In this document: in pieces, positions 37,836 to 47,710 of the stretch | How positions within the stretch are numbered: the first letter of the stretch is position 1 | How the letters are laid out: each line of letters opens with the position of its first letter | Virus record (IMG/VR): IMGVR_UViG_3300009431_000002 | Location: 62,001 to 126,000 of that record | DNA from: a virus | DNA length: 64,000 nucleotides | Direction: 5' to 3' (one strand) | The notes under the pieces: model-generated | The model's database searches: none | The model's input: only the letters and a program-made list of their open reading frames with translations | What the model was told of the DNA's origin: nothing | Program-made: the position numbers and the translations under genes

Positions 37836-38582
37836 CTAGTAGTGGACCAACGTCGCGTCTGGGATTTCGACGTCGAAGACCCTCGTAGCCGCGTCCCACT
37901 TGTTGAAGTAGTAGTAGACGCGGAAGGTCAGGCCGCCGCCTTGGTCCATCCTATGAGCGTCGGCCGCAACAGCGCCGTAGATCCCCATCTGTTCGGTCAA
38001 GTAGGTCCGCCCCGTGTTGAGGTTGTCCAAGATGCGGTAGCCACCCTGGGGGCTGTAGGTGAAACAATACCTTCCGTCGTCGGAGTTGTCCCACCGGGCG
38101 TTCGCACCCCAGTTCATCTGCGTCCCGGTGTTCTTCGTAATGATGTCCAGCCGCTGGCGGTCCGGGTTGCCCCCGTCACAAGACAGGCGGAGCCGCATCG
38201 AATCGTCCGCTAGCAGGGGGTCGATGAATTGAATCCGAAGCCAGAACTCCTTGTTGCTCGCCAGCGTATCCGCCATGTTCAAGATGGTTTCCCAGGTGAA
38301 ATCGGGCCACAGCTCGATAGGGATGTTCGCCGTGTAGTCCTTGTAGATCCCGCTCGACCCGTTGGGGGCGTCGGTGATGTTCCTCATCTTGAGGATGCCG
38401 CCCTCGAACTTGCAGATGTCCATGCTGGCCTTGGCAACCGTCGTCCAACCCTCCCAGGGATCGGCCTCGGTCAGGAAGTCGTGGTCCACAGCCCACTCAT
38501 CTGCGGAGAAGTTGATGAGAGACTGGATAGGAGCGGGACCGCTGCCGCCTCCGCCTCCACCTGGGGTCTGCGTGTAGCCCAT
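37836..38582 (-). CDS. Beta-sandwich-like virion protein (248 residues), receptor-binding candidate
   Basis: Start at ATG 38582. It has a Gly-rich N-terminal linker (MGYTQTPGGGGGGSGPAPIQ), then an aromatic beta-rich body (FTWETILNMADTLASNKEFW, LTFRVYYYFNKWD). The shape suggests a carbohydrate- or receptor-binding domain next to the fibre gene. Homology is not identified. Confidence 0.45.
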   Translation of the reverse strand: MGYTQTPGGGGGGSGPAPIQSLINFSADEWAVDHDFLTEADPWEGWTTVAKASMDICKFEGGILKMRNITDAPNGSSGIYKDYTANIPIELWPDFTWETILNMADTLASNKEFWLRIQFIDPLLADDSMRLRLSCDGGNPDRQRLDIITKNTGTQMNWGANARWDNSDDGRYCFTYSPQGGYRILDNLNTGRTYLTEQMGIYGAVAADAHRMDQGGGLTFRVYYYFNKWDAATRVFDVEIPDATLVHY

Positions 38583-38591
38583 GATCTTCTC

Positions 38592-41105
38592 CTACAGCCC
38601 TGTCATCCACACACGGAACTTGGGGTAGACGCTGAAGACGGCAACGCTCCCCACGACGTTGTTCCTCACCACGTTGATGGCGAGGGTGTCCCCCGGGTCG
38701 GGGGCGATGCCCCCAATCAGACCGTCGGGATCGGTCATGGCGATGCGCTGGGACTCCGTCACCTCCTGGAGATTCAATGACTCCGGGATGGCCTCGTTCG
38801 CCACCGTCTCCAGGTTGGCGGGCGGGTTGACGTCGGCGTCGTTGTCGTCACGGTACAGCGCCGTGTTGAACGTGAAGTCCGCATCGGCCAGAGCCGCCGC
38901 ACTGCTGGAGTACTTGAAGTCGAACTCCAGCTCCGCCCCCTGGCGGAACTCATCGGGCACGGTGAAGTGTCCCACGATGCTCTCACCGGCCGGAGGGGCG
39001 GCAAAGTCCATCGACAGCAGGTAGCCGATGAGACCACCTGGGGGACCAACTGCCGGAGCGGGACCGCCTGCCCAATCGTCCACCACGTACAGCAGCTTCT
39101 CGCCGTTGCCGGTGCCCCAGATCTCCACGTCGTGCTCGAAGTACGCCTCGGCGCCCCCGATGCCACAGACGTTGGCGCCCAGAGCCGTGGTGAAGTTCGG
39201 AGCCTCCATGAACTCCCAGTGCTGACGCCCCTGGTTGGCGGGCGCCTGTAGGGCGATGAGGTAGTTGTCCGTGACCGTACCGAAGACGGCGGGCAGCTCG
39301 ACGCGAGACTCCCCCACCTCGACGGTGATCTGCTGCTCGAACAGGTGGCCACAGCCGTGCATCCGGATGAACCGGCCGTCGTTGGCCACGCCGCAGGTGA
39401 TGGTGGGGCAACCGATGTGGACCTGGTCCACGTCTGCGAACACGACCTCCTGGTCGAAGTGCAGGTCCATGTCCCAGGTGTTCATGTTGATGGACCGGGC
39501 GGCGCCTCCGCCCCAACCATCGACCACGCTGGGGCCGCTGTTGAAGATGAACTTCGCGCCCCGGGTGCCCAGCATCATGTTGCGCTGGCCGCTGGCCTGG
39601 TTCCACAGGTAGACGCTGTCGCCCAAACAAGAGCCGCCATCCACCATGTTGAGGAAGGAGCCCGCGGCGTTCCCCAGCCTGATGCGCGTCACCGCGAGCT
39701 GGACGAACATCTGCTGCATGTTCAGCGCGCCCTGGACCTCGATGTCGCAGTTGATGAACGACACGGAGCCCAGCACCTCGGCCACCCCGCCTGCGATGAC
39801 CAGGTTGGCCGGGAAGTCGGTGATGAGCACGTCGTCGGCGGCCAAGGTGCCGAAGTTGTTGGTGTCCAGCTCGACGAACAGACTGGTGGCGTCGTTGTCG
39901 TAGACCCAGCCGACCGCGCCGGACTCGGCGCCGGAGGTCAGGGCGATGCGCTTCCCCTTGTGCTCGTGGGCCGCCCACGCGCCTCCGGGGATGTCGCCGG
40001 CGGCGAAGGTCAGCTGCCGTCCCCCAGCCCTCGTGTCGGAGGCCACGGCGTTGATGGTGGCCGTGCCGTCGCCGCTGTTGAAGATGCCGGCGTCCGCGGC
40101 GAGGTCGGGGCCCCGGATGACCAGTCGCGGCCACCCGCCCCGGTATTCGATGCCCGCTCCGAAGTCCAGGGTGCCCCCGACGCTGTCCCAGTCGATGATG
40201 TACCCGAAGATGTTGGTGCCGCTGTGGTACGTCGGGATGTCCAGCAGGGCACGTGCGAGCGTGGCGTAGGCGGTGGGCGCGGTCGTGCCGTCCCCAGCGT
40301 CATCGTCACCGGTGTCCCGGACGAAGATGGTCTGGTCGGCCACCAGGGGCTCGTCGTACTCGCGCTTGCGGATGCCCCAGGCGTTGGGGCCGACCTCGCG
40401 CAGCCGTCCGACGTCCGTGGCGACGACCAGGGACCCGACGGGGAAGGAGGTGTAGGACACGCCCGAGAAGGTCGGGATGTAGTACACGCTCGTGGCCACG
40501 TCGGGCAGGGGGTCAGCGCCGACGATCAGCGAGATGTACGACAGGTTGTGGATCCGCCGATGGAGCTTCAGCCCGTAGCTGTAGTCGCCATCCGGCAGGT
40601 CGTACAGGGCCATGTTCGGCAGGCCCGGCGTGGCGTGCGGCCGGTAGACGAAACTGATCTGCGCGTTCTCCACGGCAGCGGCGGCGACGGCGTCTCCATC
40701 GGCGACCGTGGCCTCGGCCTGCAGGAGCCCGAACACCTGCTCACCGTCGGGGGTCTCGACCTTCTCGCCGCGGTCGTCGAAGATCTCCACGGCGTTGATG
40801 ATGGCGTCGTCGATGGCAAGGTAGTCGGCAGCGCTGGGCGTCTCGGTGCCCGGCACGTTGAATCCCGCCGAGACCACGGCCTCGTACCCGCCGTCGTTGG
40901 TGCTCGCGGGCCCGCCGATGGCGAAGGTCCCGACCCCGCCGGGGAGCATCGTGACGTCGACGACCACCCCCTGCGCCGGTGCGCCGAGAGTGAACTCCGT
41001 CGTGCCCACGTGGACGGGCACGCGCTGTGCAAAGGTCTTGGCTCCCAGCGCCGACGCGATGGCCGAACTGACGAGCTGAAGGCCGTGCCTGACTGCTCCG
41101 AGCAT
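38592..41105 (-). CDS. Tail fibre/tailspike-like protein (837 residues)
   Basis: Start at ATG 41105. The N-terminal 240 residues are beta-rich with an attachment-like region. About residue 265 begins VRDTGDDDAGDGTTAPTAYA then TLARALLDIP, the head of right-handed beta-helix domains of phage spikes. It is followed by many short strands with Gly/Asn turns (YRGGWPRLVIRG) to about 620, and a C-terminal beta-sandwich. It should bind or degrade a host surface sugar. No catalytic residues can be chosen by eye. Confidence 0.65.
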   Translation of the reverse strand: MLGAVRHGLQLVSSAIASALGAKTFAQRVPVHVGTTEFTLGAPAQGVVVDVTMLPGGVGTFAIGGPASTNDGGYEAVVSAGFNVPGTETPSAADYLAIDDAIINAVEIFDDRGEKVETPDGEQVFGLLQAEATVADGDAVAAAAVENAQISFVYRPHATPGLPNMALYDLPDGDYSYGLKLHRRIHNLSYISLIVGADPLPDVATSVYYIPTFSGVSYTSFPVGSLVVATDVGRLREVGPNAWGIRKREYDEPLVADQTIFVRDTGDDDAGDGTTAPTAYATLARALLDIPTYHSGTNIFGYIIDWDSVGGTLDFGAGIEYRGGWPRLVIRGPDLAADAGIFNSGDGTATINAVASDTRAGGRQLTFAAGDIPGGAWAAHEHKGKRIALTSGAESGAVGWVYDNDATSLFVELDTNNFGTLAADDVLITDFPANLVIAGGVAEVLGSVSFINCDIEVQGALNMQQMFVQLAVTRIRLGNAAGSFLNMVDGGSCLGDSVYLWNQASGQRNMMLGTRGAKFIFNSGPSVVDGWGGGAARSINMNTWDMDLHFDQEVVFADVDQVHIGCPTITCGVANDGRFIRMHGCGHLFEQQITVEVGESRVELPAVFGTVTDNYLIALQAPANQGRQHWEFMEAPNFTTALGANVCGIGGAEAYFEHDVEIWGTGNGEKLLYVVDDWAGGPAPAVGPPGGLIGYLLSMDFAAPPAGESIVGHFTVPDEFRQGAELEFDFKYSSSAAALADADFTFNTALYRDDNDADVNPPANLETVANEAIPESLNLQEVTESQRIAMTDPDGLIGGIAPDPGDTLAINVVRNNVVGSVAVFSVYPKFRVWMTGL

Positions 41106-41114
41106 GGGCTCCTC

Positions 41115-41966
41115 CTACACGCCGTCGCGCACGGTCCTCATGTAGCGGACCTCGAGCGTGTCGTCCGCGTCGGGCTGCACGTCCGTGGTCACCAGCATCT
41201 TCACCATCGGGTCGTGGATCGGGATCGAGAGACGCTTGTGGTAGTACCGCACGCCGGCGGCCGGGGCCGCGACGGGGAACTGGTACTCCACGATGGGCGT
41301 GGCGACGGGCAACACGCCGGCGGCCACGAGCCCCACGTCGAGGCCCACCTCGTCGTACAGCCGACCGTGGCCGCGCTGGCCCTCACCCATGCCGTACCGC
41401 AGCCGCAGCTGCACCTGCGTCACCGGGCTGGCGTTGGTGATGGCGAACTGCAACCAGATCTCCAGGTAGTCGTTGGCGTTCATCTCGACGTTGCCGCCGG
41501 AGTTCCCCTCCGAGTCCCAGAACTGGTGGAAGTTCTCCAGCTGCGAGTTCCACACGCCGTTGAGCAGCAGGCCCGTCGGTGCGTCCGAGGCGACGGTCGG
41601 CACCAAGCCCCAGTCCGCCGCGTTGGCCAGCAGGACGACGGTGTCGCCGACAGCCGTGGCCGTGCCGGGGTTGCCGAGCGCCGCCATCGGGACGTTGAGC
41701 ACGGCCGCGAGGTTCGTGGCCGACTCCTCCGGGGTGCCGCCGGCGTCCCAGTCCGGCCCACCACCGCCGGCCTCGGTGTGGACGGTGGCGCCGCCACCCA
41801 GGGCCGTGAGGTCCAGGGTGACGACTGCGCCGGTGAGGTTGTCGTTGTCGATGACGGCGACGAACGCCTGGGGTGCCATCTGGAACGAGGCCTCGGCCCG
41901 CAGCTCGACGGGGAAGAGGTCCATGTCAGCGTCGCCGCGCACGGCGGACGCATTTGCCTGGCTCAT
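41115..41966 (-). CDS. Virion protein downstream of the sheath (283 residues)
   Basis: Start at ATG 41966 after GGGAGGTGACC. The middle carries one copy of the beta domain shared with the sheath insertions (VVTLDLTALGGGATVHTEAG, NPGTATAVGDTVVLLANAAD). The C-terminal half has YHKRLSIPIHDPMVKMLVTT. In a myovirus the gene after the sheath often encodes the tube, but the sequence does not prove it. Confidence 0.5.
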   Translation of the reverse strand: MSQANASAVRGDADMDLFPVELRAEASFQMAPQAFVAVIDNDNLTGAVVTLDLTALGGGATVHTEAGGGGPDWDAGGTPEESATNLAAVLNVPMAALGNPGTATAVGDTVVLLANAADWGLVPTVASDAPTGLLLNGVWNSQLENFHQFWDSEGNSGGNVEMNANDYLEIWLQFAITNASPVTQVQLRLRYGMGEGQRGHGRLYDEVGLDVGLVAAGVLPVATPIVEYQFPVAAPAAGVRYYHKRLSIPIHDPMVKMLVTTDVQPDADDTLEVRYMRTVRDGV

Positions 41967-41978
41967 CGGTCACCTCCC

Positions 41979-42001
41979 GTCGACGACACAGTGTCGCCGA
42001 C
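41979..42001. promoter_or_regulatory. CGACACAGTGTCG palindrome between sheath and next gene (copy 3 of 5)
   Basis: GTCGACGACAC, centre A, GTGTCGCCGAC: a 23-base palindrome with one mismatch, in the 43-base gap between the sheath gene and gene 41115-41966. The core 13 bases are perfect. It could bind the same protein as the copy at 25633. Confidence 0.5.
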
Positions 42002-42009
42002 CGGCTGCA

Positions 42010-45000
42010 TCACACGATCAGGCGCACCCGGATGTAGTTGCAGGGGTACGGCAGATCGAGCGTGACGTCGATCAGCACGGTGTCCGGGTTGTCCTCGTCC
42101 TGGGTGATGGAGTTGAGCGTGTACCCGATCAGGGACCCGCTGGCCTTCAGGAACTCCAGGAGGCCATCCACAACCGCGGTGAGGGTGTCCAGGAACGCCG
42201 TGGTGATGTTGAAGATGCCCAGGAAGTTACGCAGGGCCGCCCGCAGGAACTTCGACACGAAGTCGAGGTTCTTGGTGATGGACAGCTCGCGCGTCTCCAG
42301 GGTCGTGACGTCGGTCGAGTTCTGGTGGCGGCAGATCAGCGGGGCGCCGTCGTACTCCTGCACCAGGATGTACACACCGCCGCCGGAGATCTCGTTGAGC
42401 AGCGACTCCCGGAAGGTGTCGTTCGAGCCGTAGACGTTGCTGAACCCCGCGATGGGGTAGCGGCTGAAGCCCTGCTGGGGCAGCTGCTGGCTGACCATGC
42501 CGGCGACGGCCGCGCAGGCGTAGTACGCCGGCAGCAGCGTGGTGCCGTCGTCGAGCTCGGCCTCCACCTCGTCGGGGAAGATCATGTACAGGCGGCGGTC
42601 GGCGTAGGTGCTCGCCACGCCGGCCACGGTCTCGGCGATGCCGTCGAGGTCGGGCTGACCCGCCACCTCCAGCGCCGCGCCGCGGATCTTGACGGCCCAC
42701 GTCACGCTGGACACGGTCTCGTCGAAGTCCTCGGTGTCGTAGAACAGGTCGTCGTTCTCGCCCGTGACGAAGGTGGTGTTGATGGCGCACAGCGCCCCGT
42801 TCACCAGGTTGAGGTTGTAGCGGCGCAGCTCGCTGCCCACCGTCGCCTCGAGGTACACGCCGTCGGAGACCGCCAGCGCCGCCGGGTTGAGTCCCTGGGC
42901 CACCAAGCCGTTGGCCGGGCTGGAGTCGCAGATGAACTGGTTCACCGCGCCCGTGGACCGGCCGTCGGTGCCGCTGGCCACCGTCGTCGGCGTCGCCTCG
43001 GTCGGCACCTCGGGGTTGAAGAACAGGATCCGCTCGCCGCGCTGCGCGGCCGCGCTCATCCAGTCCACGTGGGTCTGGAAGAGCTGGTGCACCGTGTCCT
43101 GGTGCGTCAGCGGGGCGATGGCGTAGACCTCCTCGCTCTCGAGGAACTCGGCGGCCCGGGTGAAGGCGCTCAGCGTACCCTCCGGGTGCGCCGAGGAGAC
43201 CTCGTCGACACCGAGCCCCGTCACGCTCACGCCCGAGGCGTTGAGCTTGGCGAAGAACAGGCCCAGGCCGAGCGGGTTGTCGGTGGTCAGCGGCGACAGG
43301 AGCTCCTCGAGCTCGGTGGTGTCGTCGATGACCAGCAGCCCCGGGTTGGAGGCCGCGGCCGCGCTCACGTCCAGACGCAGGCCGTGGTAGCCGATGTAGA
43401 TGCCAGAGGACCCGAGGTACTCGTTGTCGTGCGGGATGCCGGTCATCGTGTCCCGCAGGATCTGCGCACCGATGACGACGCCGCCCGAGGAGTCCAGGTA
43501 GAAGTCCGGGTTGGGCCGGCCGGAGCCGTCCGCCTCGTGGTCGGGGTCGACCATGCCCACGGCCGTGGCCGCGGCCAGCCGGCTGGTGGTGTCGGCCAGG
43601 ACCTCGACTCTGGACGCCTGGCCCAGCAGGAGGCTGGTCAGCACGAGCTGGCGGGTGTTGGTGCCGCCGGCGGACGCCACGATGTTGTCGTTGACCTCCT
43701 CGTTGATCCTGTCGATCAGGTCGTCGAGGGAGTCGCCGATGGGAGTCACGGACCACTCGTGCGGGTTGTAGTCCAGCTGGAAGACGAACTCCTCGCCGGT
43801 GAGGTTGTCCGCGCCGGTGTCCAGATCGTTGTCGCTGGTGCCGCCGGTGAGCTCGTGCTGCAGGAGGTCGCCGGCGCCGGCCACGTCGATGTTGGCGGCG
43901 TCGTTGCCCTGCATCCAGCACTGGTTGCCCAGGAAGCTGTTGACGATGACGTAGACCGTCACCGTGGCCGTGGCCACGCCAGCGGCGTCGGTGTTGTGGG
44001 CGTAGACCTCACCGGCCTGCGCGCCCGCGTTGATGGCCGCGGCGAGGGAGGTGGCACCGGCGATACCCACGCCGGCCCACGCGCCGCCCTCGATGTACTC
44101 CACCTGGGAGCCACCGAGGGCCGTGGTGTCCACGATGAGCGAGTCGGGTCCGGCGGCCGCGCCGCCGATGATCACGTGCTGCTCGGCCGTCGCCGTGCCC
44201 CCCGTGAAGAAGGCCGCGACCGCGCCACCCTGGATCGTCATGTTGGTGAAGTCGTCCGACACGATGGTGCAGAGGTTGCCCTCCCAGCCCGCCAGGTCGA
44301 TGGTCACGGTCACCGTGTCCACGCCGTCGTCGATGGCCGAGATGCCGGCCAGCGTGTCGAGGAAGGCCGCCAGGGCTGCGACGGTGGCCGGAATGTCGCC
44401 CACCACCCTGGACCAGTCCGCGCCGCCGCCCTCCGTGGCCGTCAGTGCGCCACCACCGGCCACCGTGGTGTCGATGGTGATGATGTGCCCCGCCCCGGGG
44501 TCGCCTGTCAGAACGATGTCGGCCGTCGCGCTCACCTCGGCGCCGCCGAAGTTGAAGGCCGCGTCGGTGGTGACCTCGTCCACGTCGACCTCGGTGCCGT
44601 TGCCACCCTCGAGGACCGTGATGGTCAGCCCGCGGGATCCCGCCACGTCGCTGCCCGAGAACTCCACCATCGGGCAGTTGGGCATGCCGTTGGAGGGCAG
44701 GGCCGTGCCGTTGCCGCCGGCCGTGAGCTGCGCGGCGAGCAGGGCCCAGGTGCCTCCGGCGACGTCCGCAGCGTCCAGGGCGTAGCTGAGGTTGAGTCCC
44801 GTGCCGTTGCGGTCGGTGACCGTGAAGGCCAGGACCTCGCCACCGACCAACGGGAAGGCGTAGGGCGCGGGGGTCTCCCCAGCGTCCGGACCGCCGGTGA
44901 CCGAGGCCTGCGTGGAGAACTCGGCGTCCACGCCCTCCCCGCTGCCTCCGCTCAGGGTGTCCATGCCCACGTCGGCGATGGCGTTGTTGGAGCCGGTGGC

Positions 45001-46530
45001 CGCGATCTCCACGCCCTGGTCGGCGCCGGTCGCGGACGTCTGCAGCGTGAGGTACTGCTCGTTGGCCGTGGCGTCGGTGTAGGCGCTCGCCACGATGTCG
45101 GTGGCCGCGGCGTTGATGTCGTCGGCGATGGCCTGCATGCTGGCGTAGTCGCCGGCGAGGGTGATGGTCTGCTCCGCGCCGCGGACGCCGTCGACCGTCG
45201 CCCGCAGGTACAGGCTCTTGCCGGTCAGGCCCATCGGGAAGTTGGCGTTCGCCACCGGCGACCCAACGAGGTACCCGAACAGCGCTGCGTTGGCCTCCAC
45301 GGTGCCCGTGAGCGCGGCAGCGACCGGCGTCGGGACGACATCGCCCTCGACCAGGCCCTGCGCACCGAACCACGCGTACCGCGGAGCCAGCGGGGTGGCG
45401 TCGAACAGGTTGCCCACCTCGTAGGTGGTGTACACGCGCGAGGTGATGTCGCCGTCGTCGTCGTACACCGAGTTGACGATGTCGATGGTGCCCACCCGGA
45501 AGCGGGAGGTCTGGACCTCGGTGACCTCGGCCGTGGTGCCCACCTGGGCGCCGTCGGCCATGAACACGTCGCCGGGTGCCGTGGTCGTCGCGGCCTGCAG
45601 CGGCACGTCGGGGCTCACCCCCGCGAAGGTGCGGGCCGGGGCCCGGGAGCCGAGGTAGGCGTCGGCGTCATCCACCAGCTGCGCGGAGGCGGACCACGCG
45701 GGCCCACCGACGTCCTGCGTGCCGACGCCGTCCTCGTAGTACTCCCCGCGGAAGTACTCGATCCACGGCGTGGTGGTGTCGGTGTCGCCGTCGTCCTGGC
45801 CGCGGAAGCCGGCGGCCTCCACCCGGTACTCGGTGGCCTTGCCGCCGATGGACGTCCAGAGGATGTCGGACGCCGTGCTGCCGGCGCGGATGGTGATGGA
45901 CGACCCGGCGCCGTAGGTGGTCGAGATGATCTGGAGGTAGAAGTCGCCCGGGACGAGCGGGTCCTCCCAGGTCTCGGCCACGGTCTCGCCCACGGCGTCG
46001 TTGATGGCGTCGGCGACGTCGTCCGAGGCCATCACGCCCGACAGGCTCACGGTCACGTCGTTGTCGGTGCTGGTGCGCACGACGTTGTCGACGGCCAGCA
46101 CCAGGAGCATGCCCGTGCCGAAGTTGTAGCCCGCACCCTCGAGCTCGGAGGCGCGGAAGCCGGCCCGGTACGCCCAGTTGGCGAAGGCCAGGAAGGAGGA
46201 GCCGTAGTCGCCGTAGACCGAGTCGCCGTTGTCCAGCTCGGTGGTCTCACCGCCGTGGCTGATGTGCGCCTCGATGGTGCCCTCCTGGACGTCCACCTCG
46301 TCGATGTTCCCGCGGGGCGACGGGAAGGAGGACTGGGCGATGTTCTGCTCGAACTGGTCGTACTCCCCGAAGTACGCGTCCTCGTCCAGCAGCTGGCTGG
46401 AGTCGTACACCTCGATGACCTCGAAGGCCGCCCCGACGACGTTGGTCCGGAGGGTGGGCACGAGGATGGTGGCGCTGGTCGACTCGAACTCCTGGATGAC
46501 CTGCACGCTGGGCTGCTCGAGAGCGGGCAT
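42010..46530 (-). CDS. Contractile tail sheath protein, unusually large (1506 residues)
   Basis: ATG 46530 is preceded by GAAGGAGACGCCC; the longer upstream frame is not needed. The N-terminus (ATILVPTLRTNVVGAAFEVI) and the C-terminal region (ending LPYPCNYIRVRLIV) match contractile sheath proteins, and the region around FYLDSSGGVVIGAQILRDTM also fits. Between them are several inserted beta modules of about 90-110 residues with patterns such as GAGHIITIDTTVAGGGALTA. Sheaths of many myoviruses are 450-700 residues. The inserts may decorate the outside of the tail. Confidence 0.75.
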   Translation of the reverse strand: MPALEQPSVQVIQEFESTSATILVPTLRTNVVGAAFEVIEVYDSSQLLDEDAYFGEYDQFEQNIAQSSFPSPRGNIDEVDVQEGTIEAHISHGGETTELDNGDSVYGDYGSSFLAFANWAYRAGFRASELEGAGYNFGTGMLLVLAVDNVVRTSTDNDVTVSLSGVMASDDVADAINDAVGETVAETWEDPLVPGDFYLQIISTTYGAGSSITIRAGSTASDILWTSIGGKATEYRVEAAGFRGQDDGDTDTTTPWIEYFRGEYYEDGVGTQDVGGPAWSASAQLVDDADAYLGSRAPARTFAGVSPDVPLQAATTTAPGDVFMADGAQVGTTAEVTEVQTSRFRVGTIDIVNSVYDDDGDITSRVYTTYEVGNLFDATPLAPRYAWFGAQGLVEGDVVPTPVAAALTGTVEANAALFGYLVGSPVANANFPMGLTGKSLYLRATVDGVRGAEQTITLAGDYASMQAIADDINAAATDIVASAYTDATANEQYLTLQTSATGADQGVEIAATGSNNAIADVGMDTLSGGSGEGVDAEFSTQASVTGGPDAGETPAPYAFPLVGGEVLAFTVTDRNGTGLNLSYALDAADVAGGTWALLAAQLTAGGNGTALPSNGMPNCPMVEFSGSDVAGSRGLTITVLEGGNGTEVDVDEVTTDAAFNFGGAEVSATADIVLTGDPGAGHIITIDTTVAGGGALTATEGGGADWSRVVGDIPATVAALAAFLDTLAGISAIDDGVDTVTVTIDLAGWEGNLCTIVSDDFTNMTIQGGAVAAFFTGGTATAEQHVIIGGAAAGPDSLIVDTTALGGSQVEYIEGGAWAGVGIAGATSLAAAINAGAQAGEVYAHNTDAAGVATATVTVYVIVNSFLGNQCWMQGNDAANIDVAGAGDLLQHELTGGTSDNDLDTGADNLTGEEFVFQLDYNPHEWSVTPIGDSLDDLIDRINEEVNDNIVASAGGTNTRQLVLTSLLLGQASRVEVLADTTSRLAAATAVGMVDPDHEADGSGRPNPDFYLDSSGGVVIGAQILRDTMTGIPHDNEYLGSSGIYIGYHGLRLDVSAAAASNPGLLVIDDTTELEELLSPLTTDNPLGLGLFFAKLNASGVSVTGLGVDEVSSAHPEGTLSAFTRAAEFLESEEVYAIAPLTHQDTVHQLFQTHVDWMSAAAQRGERILFFNPEVPTEATPTTVASGTDGRSTGAVNQFICDSSPANGLVAQGLNPAALAVSDGVYLEATVGSELRRYNLNLVNGALCAINTTFVTGENDDLFYDTEDFDETVSSVTWAVKIRGAALEVAGQPDLDGIAETVAGVASTYADRRLYMIFPDEVEAELDDGTTLLPAYYACAAVAGMVSQQLPQQGFSRYPIAGFSNVYGSNDTFRESLLNEISGGGVYILVQEYDGAPLICRHQNSTDVTTLETRELSITKNLDFVSKFLRAALRNFLGIFNITTAFLDTLTAVVDGLLEFLKASGSLIGYTLNSITQDEDNPDTVLIDVTLDLPYPCNYIRVRLIV

Positions 46531-46568
46531 GGGCGTCTCCTTCAGTGGGTGCGGCGTCTCTCGCCGCG

Positions 46569-47318
46569 TCACACACCAAATTCTGTATCGGTGTCCGGGC
46601 TATTGGCTAGCCCATAGTGCGCCAGGAACGCGATGTCGTTGAGCACCTCGAAGGGGGGCTTCTCGACATCACTCGCCCGTGGCTCACCAAACACCAGGTC
46701 GAGGGTGGTTCGCTGCGGCGGAACGGTGGGCGTCTCGCTCCACGTCCACTGCATGAACCAGGGAATGGTGACATCGACCATTACGGCCTCTGCCTCGGCG
46801 GATCCGTTGACGATGGCCCCCGGCGGCGTTTCGGGTCCGACAGCGGCCTTCTGTCCGATGTGGTGGAACCCACCTTCCTTCTGCAACAGGCGCCGATGGA
46901 AGACGGTTCCGCGGCTGACGAGGTCGGCGATCCTCCCGGCCTCCATCCCCGTCTCGGCGACGCAGTGCGCCACGAGGTTGCCGGGGATCAGGTCCGTGTG
47001 GGTGCGCTCACCCGTCATCGTGTTCATGGTCCGCAGCTTGTCCATGACGAGCCCGGACCACTCGTAGCCGCCGCGCATCACGACGATGTGCGGCTTCTGC
47101 GCGATGGCCTCCCGGTCGACGGGGGCCTCGGCGGTGATGATGATCTTGGAGTCGTGGTCGTCCGGCTCCCAGCGGAAGGCGTCGACGTGGAAGTGGTTGA
47201 AGAGCCCCTGCAGGAAGCACACGTACAGCCGGCGCGTCCAGTCACCGATGCCCTCGTAGGGGTCTCGGTAGCCCGAGTCCGGCGTGACGGGCGCGACGGT
47301 GGGGACTCTGGAGCTCAA
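46569..47318 (-). CDS. Tail completion/terminator candidate (249 residues)
   Basis: TTG 47318 forms a TTGA overlap with the upstream stop. It lies immediately upstream of the sheath gene. The protein has an aromatic N-terminal half (RRLYVCFLQGLFNHFHVDAF), a His-containing helix (LVAHCVAETGMEAGRIADLV) and a beta-rich end (VDVTIPWFMQWTWSETPTVP). Its position suggests a head-tail joining or tail-terminator role, but no family is identified. Confidence 0.45.
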   Translation of the reverse strand: MSSRVPTVAPVTPDSGYRDPYEGIGDWTRRLYVCFLQGLFNHFHVDAFRWEPDDHDSKIIITAEAPVDREAIAQKPHIVVMRGGYEWSGLVMDKLRTMNTMTGERTHTDLIPGNLVAHCVAETGMEAGRIADLVSRGTVFHRRLLQKEGGFHHIGQKAAVGPETPPGAIVNGSAEAEAVMVDVTIPWFMQWTWSETPTVPPQRTTLDLVFGEPRASDVEKPPFEVLNDIAFLAHYGLANSPDTDTEFGV

Positions 47319-47710
47319 GCTGTCTCCTCAGCGGCCGCGGCCTCGCGGCGCTTCCGGTCTTCGTGCATCTGCTGGTAGGCCTGGTGGCGATGATACCCGA
47401 GGGCGACGCCGCCGAGAGCTCCGCCTGCGGTCCCGAGGACCTTCAGCGCACGCGCCGCCGTGACCTGCTGTGCGGGGGTGAGGCCGTGCCAGAGTTCCGA
47501 GATGTGCGGCGCCTTGGACAGCGCGTAGTGGCCGGCGCCGCCACCGAGGTACCCGAGACCCACACCGAGGCCGACGGGCAGCCCCACGCGGCCCAACGGC
47601 TCCAGGACGCCGTAGCGGACGCCCTGCCAGAAGGTCGGGGCCTGCGGGTCCTCCGCACGCTCCTCGCCGATCTTCTGGAGCTCGTCGAAGAAGGCGCCGG
47701 TGTCGATCAT
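47315..47710 (-). CDS. Glycine-rich virion protein beginning with FFDELQKIG (131 residues)
   Basis: ATG 47710 overlaps the upstream stop as TGATG. The N-terminus MIDTGAFFDELQKIGEERAE shares FFDELQKIG with the next protein upstream. The middle has a glycine-zipper helix (VGLPVGLGVGLGYLGGGAGH) and a second Gly-rich helix (VLGTAGGALGGVALGYHRHQ). It may be packaged or ejected with DNA and could insert in membranes. Confidence 0.55.
   Translation of the reverse strand: MIDTGAFFDELQKIGEERAEDPQAPTFWQGVRYGVLEPLGRVGLPVGLGVGLGYLGGGAGHYALSKAPHISELWHGLTPAQQVTAARALKVLGTAGGALGGVALGYHRHQAYQQMHEDRKRREAAAAEETA

Noticed and set aside
41473-46617. A 1714-codon open frame on the forward strand
   Set aside because: It is the antisense shadow of the sheath gene, with Val/Gly/Arg/His-rich composition and no ribosome site; the reverse-strand frame has recognisable sheath features.
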